A stretch of DNA of 42,485 nucleotides, taken from IMG/VR virus record IMGVR_UViG_3300009161_000089, positions 1 through 42,485 of that record, one strand, 5' to 3'. The position numbers and the translations under genes are program-made. Below the pieces are notes generated by a model, which made no database searches, had not been told where the DNA came from, and saw only the letters and a program-made list of their open reading frames with translations. The stretch comes from a virus. The number at the start of each line of letters is the position of its first letter. Positions within the stretch are counted from its first letter, which is position 1. Shown in pieces: positions 31,148 to 38,694 of this stretch.

Positions 31148-32647
31148 TCAATCCAGTAGGCCGAACATGGCCGCGTTCACACGATTTGAAACATAATTCG
31201 CAGTTTCGCTGCCACCGGCGGCGAGTTCATCGGCATATTTGTCGAGATCGCTGCGCTCCATGGTAGCGCTCTTCTGGATGATGGAAACCATATCCTGGAA
31301 AGCCTGGCGGTGAAGGTCCTCGCCATGCTCCTGGAGGATTACGGCCATCGCTTCCTCGGCACCAGCTAGGTTGCCAAACTGGGCATTCTTGATAACAATC
31401 TTATAGAGATCATTGAAGCCCAGGCTCTTGAAGCTAGAAGCAGCGGCATTAAAAGAGGTATCTGATCCTGACGCGATGCGCTGCAGTGAAGAGTCAGAGA
31501 ACTCGCACACACGATTACCGGCCTGGAAGAAGCCCGGCAGGAGCACGTTGCCACCATCGAACTCAACCGGAACAGTGATGTACTGCTTACCAGAGGCGCT
31601 GCGAATATGAGTGCCCAGACGCAGTCCGTTGTCGATTTCGCTTTCTACGACAATCTTATCGTGGCGAACATTGGCAAATCGGAGCTGATTTGCGAGCATC
31701 TGGCGAGCAGAGGCAAGCTTCTCAGAGCCGCACTTTAGCGTGGCCTCCTTAAATACCTGCTCAAAGTCAGCTCCGCCCATCTGCTTCGCGGCGGGGCTGA
31801 GCTCAGATGGCAGCTCGGCTGGAGCGAGAACAGGTGACTCAAGCGAGCCAAGATCAAAGCCGATGCCACCGGCGACGCCGATGTCGGCATCCCAGGCGTC
31901 GGCGGCAGCCTTGATAACGGCTGGGCCAGCAAGGTTGTTCAGTTTGTCAAGCAGACCGACCGCGGAAACTGCGGTCTTGCCGCCGGCGCTTGCCCAGCTA
32001 CCGAGATTCTCTTTGTTAAACTCGGAGAAATTTGCACCAAAGAAAACTGATGGCAGTAGTACGGTACCGTTGCGGACTTCGGTTGGAATCAGGGCGCTGG
32101 CCGTGCGTTTTCCATCGCTGAGCTCCGCGGCAAATACGGCAAAGCGCGAGTCCTGCGCAGCAAGGGTGAGTTTGCTATCGAGACCATAATCCTTCATTTC
32201 TGCCTGGATAGTCTCCATGCCAAGGCGAACGCTGTTCGTAGCAACATGTTCACCGAACAGGGCAGCGTACTTGGCAGAATCATCTACCGAAATATCGATT
32301 GCAGCCTTGCCAGCATTCATAGAGGTTTGCTCTGAGCTGCGGACTACGCCGCTCGAAGGAGCAGTGTCACCGAGCAAGTCGCCGATCTCATCGCGCACAA
32401 CGTCGGCCCGACCGAGGCTCGCCACTCGCATCCAGTTGTCGCGCAGGTCTGCGCGACTAATCACTACTTGATCCGCCTTGGCGGCTACAACATTGTGCAG
32501 CGCATGGAGGCTGCCGTCACGCGTCCGGGTGTAGGCTGCGTCAATGCGATTTAGAACATCGGAAACAAAGTAATCCTTTGAGTCCTCGGCTACGGCCGTA
32601 CTTGCAGCCTTTAGAAAAGCTTGGAGCTGGCGCTTAATATCGGTCAT
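31148..32647 (-). CDS. Large hypothetical virion-type protein with a duplicated domain
   Basis: The 499-residue protein starts at the ATG at 32647 (ATGA overlap). The helical N-terminus holds FLKAASTAVAE. Two internal segments align: residues about 167-220 (SALIPTEVRNGTVLLPSVFF) and about 335-405 (YITVPVEFDGGNVLLPGFFQ). Both have (I/V)P-x-E-x(2)-G-x-VLLP and end in an FSEF- or CEFS-type turn followed by L and A. So it contains a repeated beta domain of about 60-70 residues separated by a helical/glycine-rich linker (AWDADIGVAGGIGFDLG). The C-terminus is helical with IQKSATMERS. The family is unknown; a structural role is likely. Confidence 0.5.
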   Translation of the reverse strand: MTDIKRQLQAFLKAASTAVAEDSKDYFVSDVLNRIDAAYTRTRDGSLHALHNVVAAKADQVVISRADLRDNWMRVASLGRADVVRDEIGDLLGDTAPSSGVVRSSEQTSMNAGKAAIDISVDDSAKYAALFGEHVATNSVRLGMETIQAEMKDYGLDSKLTLAAQDSRFAVFAAELSDGKRTASALIPTEVRNGTVLLPSVFFGANFSEFNKENLGSWASAGGKTAVSAVGLLDKLNNLAGPAVIKAAADAWDADIGVAGGIGFDLGSLESPVLAPAELPSELSPAAKQMGGADFEQVFKEATLKCGSEKLASARQMLANQLRFANVRHDKIVVESEIDNGLRLGTHIRSASGKQYITVPVEFDGGNVLLPGFFQAGNRVCEFSDSSLQRIASGSDTSFNAAASSFKSLGFNDLYKIVIKNAQFGNLAGAEEAMAVILQEHGEDLHRQAFQDMVSIIQKSATMERSDLDKYADELAAGGSETANYVSNRVNAAMFGLLD

Positions 32648-33117
32648 TTGGTTTTCCCCTGATCACTAATAAGATCTAGCAGGTGGGCGCGGCGGGCGGG
32701 AGTTAAGGTGTCGGCCAACTCGTCGACAAATGAGCTATCGCGCGCCTTTGATACAATAAAGCTAGCAAACTGACCGGCACTCGACTTGTCAAATCCGTAA
32801 TCTGCCGCAGCGAATTTATAGATTGGAGCGCCACGGAAGGCAAGAGTCACGAACTTGCTGGAGGAGTCTGGGTGAGCCGACCACTCATTTGCTGAAGCGG
32901 TCTTAATGTTTTCAGCAGCTTCCTCATAAAGAGCAACAAGAACTTTGCGGCCGTCTTCGGCTTCGCGCAGCTCCCACAGGCCCTCTTCTCCGATCTTTTT
33001 ATAAACATCAAACGCGACCTTCGCAAACTGACCAGATGCTGAAGCAAAGTCAATTGACCTGTCGGTCTGCGGATTCAGCGCTAGCTCAAGGGATTTCCAG
33101 TCAATGTCCGATTTCAT
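32644..33117 (-). CDS. Hypothetical helical protein
   Basis: The 157-residue protein starts at the ATG at 33117, with leader CTTGGAGACAC identical in pattern to that of the 1015-residue fibre. It contains QFAKVAFDVYKKIGEEGLWE, IKTASANEWSAHPDSSSKF, FRGAPIYKFAAADYGFDKSS and a helical tail. Its stop overlaps the next start (ATGA), so it is coupled to the 499-residue protein. No family recognised; the matched expression suggests they act as a pair. Confidence 0.55.
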   Translation of the reverse strand: MKSDIDWKSLELALNPQTDRSIDFASASGQFAKVAFDVYKKIGEEGLWELREAEDGRKVLVALYEEAAENIKTASANEWSAHPDSSSKFVTLAFRGAPIYKFAAADYGFDKSSAGQFASFIVSKARDSSFVDELADTLTPARRAHLLDLISDQGKTK

Positions 33118-33202
33118 GTGTCTCCAAGTGCCGGTAATTACGGGGCCTCGTCTAAATTAGAGCTTCCGGATTGATAGTTATATTTACAAGCAAAGGTCGG
33201 AA

Positions 33203-33952
33203 TTAGCTATTCATATGAATAGTTTCGTCGTCACCCTCGGCCTCAGGTAGCTGGTAAATAGGCTTGCGCTGGCCCCTGCCCCTTAGCACTCGAAGTACCA
33301 GCTCTCCAGTACCCCAAGGGCTACGAGCCAGAGCTTGGGCAGCCGCCTGAGAAGCACCAGGACCGCCATCGCGAAGCGCAGATATGATTTCGCCATATCT
33401 GCCATTTAGCAAAGTTTTAACGGTTGCTGATACGCCCTGCTCCTCGCTAGTGTAGTTCTTGACACCAGCCGCATTATAGTTCGTCGCTCCCGGAGCCCCC
33501 TGTGTAGTGTTAAAGGGATTAAAAGCAGCCGTCCCTCCTTCTGCCGCTCGCCAAGCGTACAGGAACCTTCTATTTTCTGGAGTTGCTGGGGCTCCGATTC
33601 CGGTCAGGATCCTGCTATAAAATGCATCATCAGATCCCGCCGGGCCTGGAACGGTATGGAGTTTTGTAACAGTGATCTTTTTGCCACTAGGACGGGTACT
33701 CTCGCGTTCGGATACCACTCTTTGAATGTATTTCTTTACCTGCTCGGGCGAAGGGCTCTTGCCAGCACGCAAATCGCCGTCTTTGCCTACAATGCCTGTT
33801 AAAAAACTAGCTGGCAAATCTTTTATGGCCTTTGCAACATCCGGTCCAAGCATGTCCACCGCCTTGGATCCAAGATCTTTGATAAAATCAGCAACACCTG
33901 CTTCGGATCGCAGTTCGCGCTCGGCGCGCTTGAATAATGAAAAATTGGCCAT
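33203..33952 (-). CDS. Lysozyme-like peptidoglycan hydrolase domain protein
   Basis: The 249-residue protein has, at residues 110-215, a pattern I know from lysozyme-like domains of phage and actinobacterial proteins: FYSRILTGIGAP...NRRF, WRAAEGGTAAFNPFNTTQG, NYNAAGVKNYTSEEQGV, KTLLNGRYGEIISALR and ARSPWGTGEL. E138 in AEGG is the likely catalytic acid. The N-terminal 100 residues are helical with MANFSLFKRAERELRSE, and the C-terminus is acidic. Without a holin partner or signal peptide, a virion-associated murein hydrolase for entry is likely. The Nudix protein at 41304-41720 has the same FSLFKRA start. Confidence 0.65.
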   Translation of the reverse strand: MANFSLFKRAERELRSEAGVADFIKDLGSKAVDMLGPDVAKAIKDLPASFLTGIVGKDGDLRAGKSPSPEQVKKYIQRVVSERESTRPSGKKITVTKLHTVPGPAGSDDAFYSRILTGIGAPATPENRRFLYAWRAAEGGTAAFNPFNTTQGAPGATNYNAAGVKNYTSEEQGVSATVKTLLNGRYGEIISALRDGGPGASQAAAQALARSPWGTGELVLRVLRGRGQRKPIYQLPEAEGDDETIHMNS

Positions 33953-34027
33953 GCGTAATACGGCAACAAGTAATAGCGCAAGCAGAATACGCGTCTGCGC
34001 AAAAAATCTAAGCGGCTTTCATCAAAG

Positions 34028-34255
34028 ATGAATATTGGAACAGATTCGCTTATTATTGGACACGTCACAAGTCAGAATGAGGGCATTCAGGTTTACCTGG
34101 GGCACAGGAAGGTAGGATATATTAGGGCTCTAGATATAGTAAAAAACAGGGTAAAGTTCGCTTACCCACGGCCCTCGGCCGTGGACGAGGCCGCCATAGC
34201 TGCATTCAATAGTCGCGGATTCCACGTAGAGGTAGATGTGCTGTCAGATTCGTGA
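34028..34255 (+). CDS. Small hypothetical protein (HIRAN-like possibility)
   Basis: The 75-residue protein starts at the ATG at 34028; no strong SD is seen. It is beta-rich: LIIGHVTSQNEGIQVYLGHR, KVGYIRALDIVKNRVKFAYP and FHVEVDVLSD. The short alternating strands with GYIP-like G-x-I resemble small nucleic-acid-binding beta barrels (for example HIRAN), but this is weak. It is divergent from the lysozyme-like gene and followed by a promoter-like motif. Function unassigned. Confidence 0.45.
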   Translation: MNIGTDSLIIGHVTSQNEGIQVYLGHRKVGYIRALDIVKNRVKFAYPRPSAVDEAAIAAFNSRGFHVEVDVLSDS

Positions 34256-34256
34256 C

Positions 34257-34290
34257 TACTAAATATCTCGAACGATAAGCAGTTAGCAAG
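34257..34290 (+). promoter_or_regulatory. Putative phage promoter upstream of the 116-residue gene
   Basis: TACTAAATATCTCGAACGAT then AAGCAGTTAGCAAG aligns with TACTAAATATATTGTATTAT before the 41870 gene (the first 10 bases are identical). The GCAAG element follows as in the other copies. The ATG is at 34307, with CCGGAG upstream. Confidence 0.45.
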
Positions 34291-34306
34291 CTATCCGGAG
34301 TAAAAA

Positions 34307-34657
34307 ATGGCAAAAGGAAAAGATAACGAGTGGATGCAAGGGGCGGTCAGCCTAGAGGAAAAAGGTGAGCTACACAAGAAGCTTAAGATCCCGGAAGATA
34401 AGAAGATTCCGACCTCGCTTCTAAAGAAGAAAAAGAAAGAGCTGCAGGAGAGGGCAGAAGGCGACAAGAAGCTGACAAAGGCTGAGCGCGAGCTGCTCGG
34501 TCAGATTCAGTTTGCACTTAATGCTCGCCAGAGCCGCAAGGCATCACTCATGAGTGAGCTGGTCAAGGTTGCCGCTGCGCTTGATTCTGCTGGCCAGCGT
34601 GACGCCGCCGACCAGGTCGACGCCGTATTGGATCTTGTTTCAGAAACCGAATTCTGA
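34307..34657 (+). CDS. Basic protein ending in the shared LDxxG signature
   Basis: The 116-residue protein starts at the ATG at 34307 with SD CCGGAG. The first 80 residues are highly charged and Lys-rich (IPEDKKIPTSLLKKKKKELQ, EGDKKLTKAERELLGQIQFA), suggesting nucleic-acid contact. The last 35 residues hold the best copy of the signature: VKVAAALDSAGQRDAADQVD, ending AVLDLVSETEF. An SRKAS segment precedes it. It is flanked by a promoter-like motif and a bidirectional terminator, so it is probably monocistronic. Candidates include a packaged DNA-binding protein; unproven. Confidence 0.6.
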   Translation: MAKGKDNEWMQGAVSLEEKGELHKKLKIPEDKKIPTSLLKKKKKELQERAEGDKKLTKAERELLGQIQFALNARQSRKASLMSELVKVAAALDSAGQRDAADQVDAVLDLVSETEF

Positions 34658-34670
34658 CTTGCTCTCACGC

Positions 34671-34712
34671 AAATAAAAACCGGGCCCTTTTCAGGGCCCG
34701 GTCTCTTTTCAT
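34671..34712. terminator. Bidirectional intrinsic terminator between convergent genes
   Basis: ACCGGGCCC-TTTTCA-GGGCCCGGT (34679-34702) is flanked by AAAAA on the left and CTCTTTTC on the right. It therefore ends the plus-strand 116-residue gene and the minus-strand fibre gene. The stem shares the CCGGGCCC core with other elements in this window. Confidence 0.92.
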
Positions 34713-34722
34713 CCTCTAATTA

Positions 34723-37700
34723 TCAGATGATAAACCAGTTGCTTCCATCGCTGAGGAAGGTCATCGACTCGTTTTCAAGCATCAGTTCCTGAAGGTTTGA
34801 CGATGAGTCGGCGACAGCGCCATCAATTGTCTGGCCAGAGCCCGAAGCGGTACCAACGTTGTCTTCGGCGCCGGAGTTGCGCTTCTTAATAACAATTACC
34901 CTACCAGTGTTGCCGGCATTCGCCTGCGGGAGACGAATGATGGAGCCGCCGGAACCGGTCACGAACACCACGTCGCTCGTCGCATTGACGCTGCCAGAGC
35001 TCGCGATGGTCTGAATCGTCAGCAGACGACGTGACTCAAGGAAGGCGAGGTTGACGGCATCATTGTTGCTCGAGGGGGTGGCAAGATTCGTGATCTTGTT
35101 CGAGCCCATCGAAACCGGCTGGTTAAACGTAGCGGTACCATTTACGGTAACTACGTCAGCATAACCATCGCCGATGGTGACTGCGCCGTTCATCGTAAAC
35201 GCGCCGTCCACCTGAGCGCTACCGCCTATATGCAGGTTGGCAGCTGGTGACGCAACCGTACCTATAACAAGACGGTCATTCGATGCATCCCAGGTCAGGT
35301 TCGCTTCGCCGGAGACTGAGCGGGTGCCATCGAAGAAGGCAACCTGACCAATCGCACCGACGCCGCTGATCGCCTCAGAGGCGTTATACGACCAAGCAGC
35401 GACTACATCAGTGTTTTCTGGACCATAAGCAATGAACGAAAGCAATGCAACTTTATTGGCTGGCACGGCAGCTGGTATTGCGCCACCAAGCCAGCTCCAG
35501 CCGGCTGGGAAGGTTACCGTACGCTGTGCTGCCCCCGCGACGAGACGAACAGTGACAGAACGACCAACACCAAGATTTGACGTGGTAAAGTCCGTAGTGC
35601 CGGTCATGCTCAGGCTGCGGCAAACCGGCAGCGATGGGCTGGCATCGAGCGTCACAGATGTACCAGACAGCTGAATGTAGCCGTCAGTCAGGATGTAGTG
35701 GTTTACGCCCTCTGAGTCAACGAAGTATAGACCGTCGTCGCTCTTGGCGAAGAGCTTGCCATAGCCCGCTTCATGGGCCGGGACCTCGGCAACTTCACCG
35801 AGAGAAACTACGCCATTTACTTTGGCAGCGCCACCTACAAATAGGGCGTTTTGCGCATTGCTCCAGGTCAGGTTGGCGCTTGCACCGAAGTCATAGCCGT
35901 CGGCATTGAATTGGATCTGGCCAGTGCTGCCAGCAGGATCAATTGCGGTGATGGCTGACTGCAGCTGTGACAGCGTAACGGCGTCGGCAGCATCGGTACC
36001 AGCAGCAAGGCCAGTGACCTTGTTATTGCCCATGGCAATAGAACCGGTCATGGTACCGCCGGAGAGCGCCAGCTTTGTTGCATCAGCAGCTACGCGAGCC
36101 GAGGTCTCGGTGCCGAGGCTGGTCGCAAAGGCCGAATCAGCAGCAGCTCGGGTTGACGCTTCGCTGTCGATGTTACCCTGTAGGACGGTATCCTGAGCAG
36201 CACGAGCCGAGGTCTCGTTACCGAGGCTGGTCGTGAGCGCGGCATCGCCGGCAGCACGAGCAGATTCCTCAGTGTCGATCTCGATCTGGAGAGCCGCATC
36301 CGCAGCAGCCCGGGCCGAGATCTCGAGGCCGAGGGCTGAGCTTGCGCCAGTTGAGAGGTTATTGACCACGTCAAGGAGATAGCCATCAGCGTCCTGGAAC
36401 GCGGAGACAATCTCGCTGAGCGAGTCGAGTGATTCGGGAGTAACGTTCGACAGCAGGTTGTTGATCTGGCCCTGCAGGTTGCTGTCGCCAGCAATGCGGG
36501 ACGAGGCCTCACTGTCGATGTTGCCCTGTAGGACGGTATCCTGAGCAGCACGAGCGGAGGTCTCGGTACCAAGGCTGGTCGCAAAGGCCGAATCAGCAGC
36601 GGCGCGGGTCGAGGCCTCACTGTCAATGTTGCCCTGGAGAACGCCATCGGCAGCTGCGCGAGCCGAGGTCTCAAGGCCGAGGCTGGTCGTGAGCGCGGCA
36701 TCGCCGGCAGCACGAGCGGACTCCTCAGTGTCAATATCGCCCTGGAGAGAGATAACCGCAGCAGCGCGAACTGACGCCTCGGCATCAACATTACCCTGCA
36801 GAGCCTCCTCGGCTCCTGAGGCGCGCTCGACCTCGTCTACAATGAGATCGTGCAGATAGCCATCTTGAGCAACGCGAGCAGATGTCTCGAGACCAAGGCT
36901 GGTTGAAAGCGCCGCATCGCCTGCAGCACGAGCTGACTCCTCAGTGTCGATCTCGACCTGGAGAGCCGCGTCAGCTGCCACGCGAGCCGAAGTCTCGCTA
37001 CCGAGACTGGTCGCAAGAGCGGAGTCACCAGCAGCGCGGGCTGATTCCTCGGCGTCAATCTCGATCTGAAGAGCAGCATCGGCAGCTACGCGAGCCGACG
37101 TCTCATTTCCGAGGCTGGTGGAGAGAGCAGCATCCCCCGCAGCGCGAGCAGACTCTTCAGTGTTGATCTCGACCTGGAGAGCCGCATCAGCGGCAGCACG
37201 GGCCGAGATCTCGAGGCCGAGGGCCGAGCTAGCGCCAGTTGAGAGGTTGTTGACTACGTCAAGGAGGTAACCGTCGGCATCCTTGAATGCTGAGACGATC
37301 TCGCTGAGTGAGTCGAGTGACTCAGGGGTAACGTTCGAAAGCAGGCTATTGATCTGATTCTGCAGGTTGCTATCGCCAGCAATACGAGACGAGGCTTCGT
37401 TGCCGAGGCTAGTGCTGAGAGCGGCATCGCCAGCAGCGCGAGCAGATTCTTCGGCATCAATCTCGACCTGAAGAGCAGTGTCGGCAGCTACGCGAGCTGA
37501 CGCTTCTGACGCCAGGCTACTCTGAAGGCCGGAATCACCAGCGATGCGGGCAGACTCTTCCGAGTTGATCTCTGAATCAACATAGCCCTTCGTGGCGGCA
37601 TCAGCGTCCTTTGACGGGGTCTCAAGAGAGAGCTTTCTCTGATCAATGAGTGTTGCAATGATCTGCGTACCCTCGCGAGAAAGTACATATCCATCCGGAA

Positions 37701-37770
37701 GTTCAGAGATATCTAGAAATGTCTCTGAATTACCAAGACGGACTTTTCCAGTATATGGTCTAAAAGTCAT
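34723..37770 (-). CDS. Long fibre protein with coiled tandem repeats
   Basis: The 1015-residue protein starts at the ATG at 37770. Residues 1-75 (MTFRPYTGKVRLGNSETFLD) are the putative virion-attachment domain shared with the protein at 1-889. Residues 75-570 consist of tandem units of the type ESARAAGDAALSTSLGNETS (about 35 residues per double unit), a regular fibre shaft, interrupted twice by a block with LLSNVTPESLDSLSEIVSAF. Residues 580-1015 are a beta-rich tip with a Gly/Ser/Thr pattern and repeated segments (LTWSNAQNALFVGGAAKVNG, LTWDASNDRLVIGTVASPAA), ending SDGSNWFII. It likely binds the host surface. It has its own promoter-like leader and terminator. Confidence 0.85.
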   Translation of the reverse strand: MTFRPYTGKVRLGNSETFLDISELPDGYVLSREGTQIIATLIDQRKLSLETPSKDADAATKGYVDSEINSEESARIAGDSGLQSSLASEASARVAADTALQVEIDAEESARAAGDAALSTSLGNEASSRIAGDSNLQNQINSLLSNVTPESLDSLSEIVSAFKDADGYLLDVVNNLSTGASSALGLEISARAAADAALQVEINTEESARAAGDAALSTSLGNETSARVAADAALQIEIDAEESARAAGDSALATSLGSETSARVAADAALQVEIDTEESARAAGDAALSTSLGLETSARVAQDGYLHDLIVDEVERASGAEEALQGNVDAEASVRAAAVISLQGDIDTEESARAAGDAALTTSLGLETSARAAADGVLQGNIDSEASTRAAADSAFATSLGTETSARAAQDTVLQGNIDSEASSRIAGDSNLQGQINNLLSNVTPESLDSLSEIVSAFQDADGYLLDVVNNLSTGASSALGLEISARAAADAALQIEIDTEESARAAGDAALTTSLGNETSARAAQDTVLQGNIDSEASTRAAADSAFATSLGTETSARVAADATKLALSGGTMTGSIAMGNNKVTGLAAGTDAADAVTLSQLQSAITAIDPAGSTGQIQFNADGYDFGASANLTWSNAQNALFVGGAAKVNGVVSLGEVAEVPAHEAGYGKLFAKSDDGLYFVDSEGVNHYILTDGYIQLSGTSVTLDASPSLPVCRSLSMTGTTDFTTSNLGVGRSVTVRLVAGAAQRTVTFPAGWSWLGGAIPAAVPANKVALLSFIAYGPENTDVVAAWSYNASEAISGVGAIGQVAFFDGTRSVSGEANLTWDASNDRLVIGTVASPAANLHIGGSAQVDGAFTMNGAVTIGDGYADVVTVNGTATFNQPVSMGSNKITNLATPSSNNDAVNLAFLESRRLLTIQTIASSGSVNATSDVVFVTGSGGSIIRLPQANAGNTGRVIVIKKRNSGAEDNVGTASGSGQTIDGAVADSSSNLQELMLENESMTFLSDGSNWFII

Positions 37771-37817
37771 GGTGTCTCCAAGTTAATTGGCTTGCTCCCT
37801 TCCCTATGCTCGATTTC

Positions 37818-37843
37818 TTGCTTATTGTACAATATAATTAGCA
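37818..37843 (-). promoter_or_regulatory. Putative phage promoter upstream of the 1015-residue fibre
   Basis: The minus strand reads GCTAATTATATTGTACAATA then AGCAAG, aligned with the 936-963 element in front of the paralogue; both are followed by a conserved ATAGG-AAG-GCAAGC leader. TACAAT could be the -10. Confidence 0.45.
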
Positions 37844-38042
37844 GCGATGGGGGGGGCCACCCCCCAGTAGTCATGACCCATGACATCAGTCTGATTACTG
37901 GCCAGCGCCCTCTGGCTCGTACTCCGCGCCTCCCTGCCAAGAATTGGCACCTTAATAGGGATGTGGCCTTGATAAATAGCCCGCCGCGAAGCGGGTTTTT
38001 GTTGCATCTATGAATCTGTAAATAAGAAATATGAAAGTTTAA
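37844..38042. other. Noncoding region with several hairpins
   Basis: In the 393-base gap between the fibre start (37770) and the gene at 38164 I see no convincing coding frame. It contains a G8-CCA-C6 hairpin (37849-37866), a GGCCAGcgccCTCTGGCTC hairpin near 37898, a TGCCAagaatTGGCA hairpin near 37934, then a plus-strand terminator at 37980 and the tandem repeat at 38043. A short structured RNA on the plus strand, ending at that terminator, is possible but unproven. Confidence 0.35.
37980..38000 (+). terminator. Plus-strand intrinsic terminator with no upstream gene
   Basis: CCCGC-CGCGAA-GCGGG is followed by TTTTTGTTG. No plus-strand protein gene precedes it within 3 kb, so either it ends a noncoding RNA from 37850-37980 or it blocks read-through towards 38164. 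Confidence 0.65.
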
Positions 38043-38160
38043 CCGGGCTCCATACCGGGCCCCATACCGGGCCCCATACCGGGCCCCATACCGGGCCCCA
38101 TACCGGGCCCCATATCGGGCCCCATACCGGGCCCCATAGAGAGGGCCCCATAGAGAGGGC
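38043..38160. repeat. Tandem 12-bp GC-rich repeat (ATACCGGGCCCC)
   Basis: Seven 12-bp units of ATACCGGGCCCC (one reads ATATCGGGCCCC) follow a partial first unit ending GGCTCC. They are followed by two diverged 14-bp units ATAGAGAGGGCCCC and ATAGAGAGGGCT. Each unit contains the palindrome GGGCCC. The last unit supplies the SD-like GAGGG for the ATG at 38164. The array is directly repeated, without spacers, so it is not a CRISPR. Confidence 0.92.
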
Positions 38161-38163
38161 TAC

Positions 38164-38694
38164 ATGTTCAAAAAGACTGCTGCTGCGTATGACCTGGCGC
38201 AGAAATTCCTACAGAAGGGCGACGCTCGCAAGGCTCGCCTGGCCATGGATATCGGGGATCGGTTTGAGAAGGCCGCTGGCGCCCTCGAACGCGGAAGTCG
38301 TCTTCATCCGGCCTACGTCGAGGGCGACCTAGGTGCGACCGGTGATAATCTAAATCTAATGGGCGACTATCTAAAAAAGGTCCAAAGTCGCGTGTTAAAG
38401 ATTGATCCAAATGTTTTCTCTGGGATGGGTACGACCGGCCTCCGATCAAAGGAAGCCTTGCAGCACCTACAGGAGCTTCAGGGCGTGCTGGACTCTGTCA
38501 AGGCCCTTTACGACAACCAACAAAGGACGGAAGTCGCTTGGATCAAATATGGCGCTCGAGCACCTAAAAGATATCGTCAACGAGGATATCAAGAACGGCC
38601 TGCTAGAAGGCGAAGACGCAGAAGTAATGAAAAATTACATAATGCACCTGCATCCCAAGACCGGACTCAAAAAGGACAAGGGGTTCCAGTTTAA
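38164..38694 (+). CDS. Hypothetical helical protein behind the tandem repeat
   Basis: The frame opens at the ATG at 38164 with AGAGGG from the repeat five bases upstream. Its first 125 residues are helical: FKKTAAAYDLAQKFLQKGDA, KARLAMDIGDRFEKAAGALE and a Leu-rich SKEALQHLQELQGVLDSVKA. The helical start (AQKFLQKGDARKARLAMD) is a distant match to the shared signature layout. From about residue 130 the frame becomes Arg-rich (RPARRRRRRS), because it is out of frame with the next gene starting at 38549. Either the C-terminus is a real long overlap or a frameshift/sequence error extends it. Confidence 0.5.
   Translation: MFKKTAAAYDLAQKFLQKGDARKARLAMDIGDRFEKAAGALERGSRLHPAYVEGDLGATGDNLNLMGDYLKKVQSRVLKIDPNVFSGMGTTGLRSKEALQHLQELQGVLDSVKALYDNQQRTEVAWIKYGARAPKRYRQRGYQERPARRRRRRSNEKLHNAPASQDRTQKGQGVPV

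Noticed and set aside
35432-37166. Plus-strand and other-frame ORFs across the 1015-residue fibre
   Set aside because: These are shadow frames created by the GC-rich repeats; codon usage and start sites fit only the long minus frame.
37792-38013. 73-residue plus-strand frame in the fibre leader
   Set aside because: It has no SD, spans the hairpins and terminator, and has Pro/Arg-rich, non-protein-like sequence.
38043-38160. CRISPR array
   Set aside because: The 12-bp units are contiguous direct repeats without unique spacers, and no cas genes are nearby.
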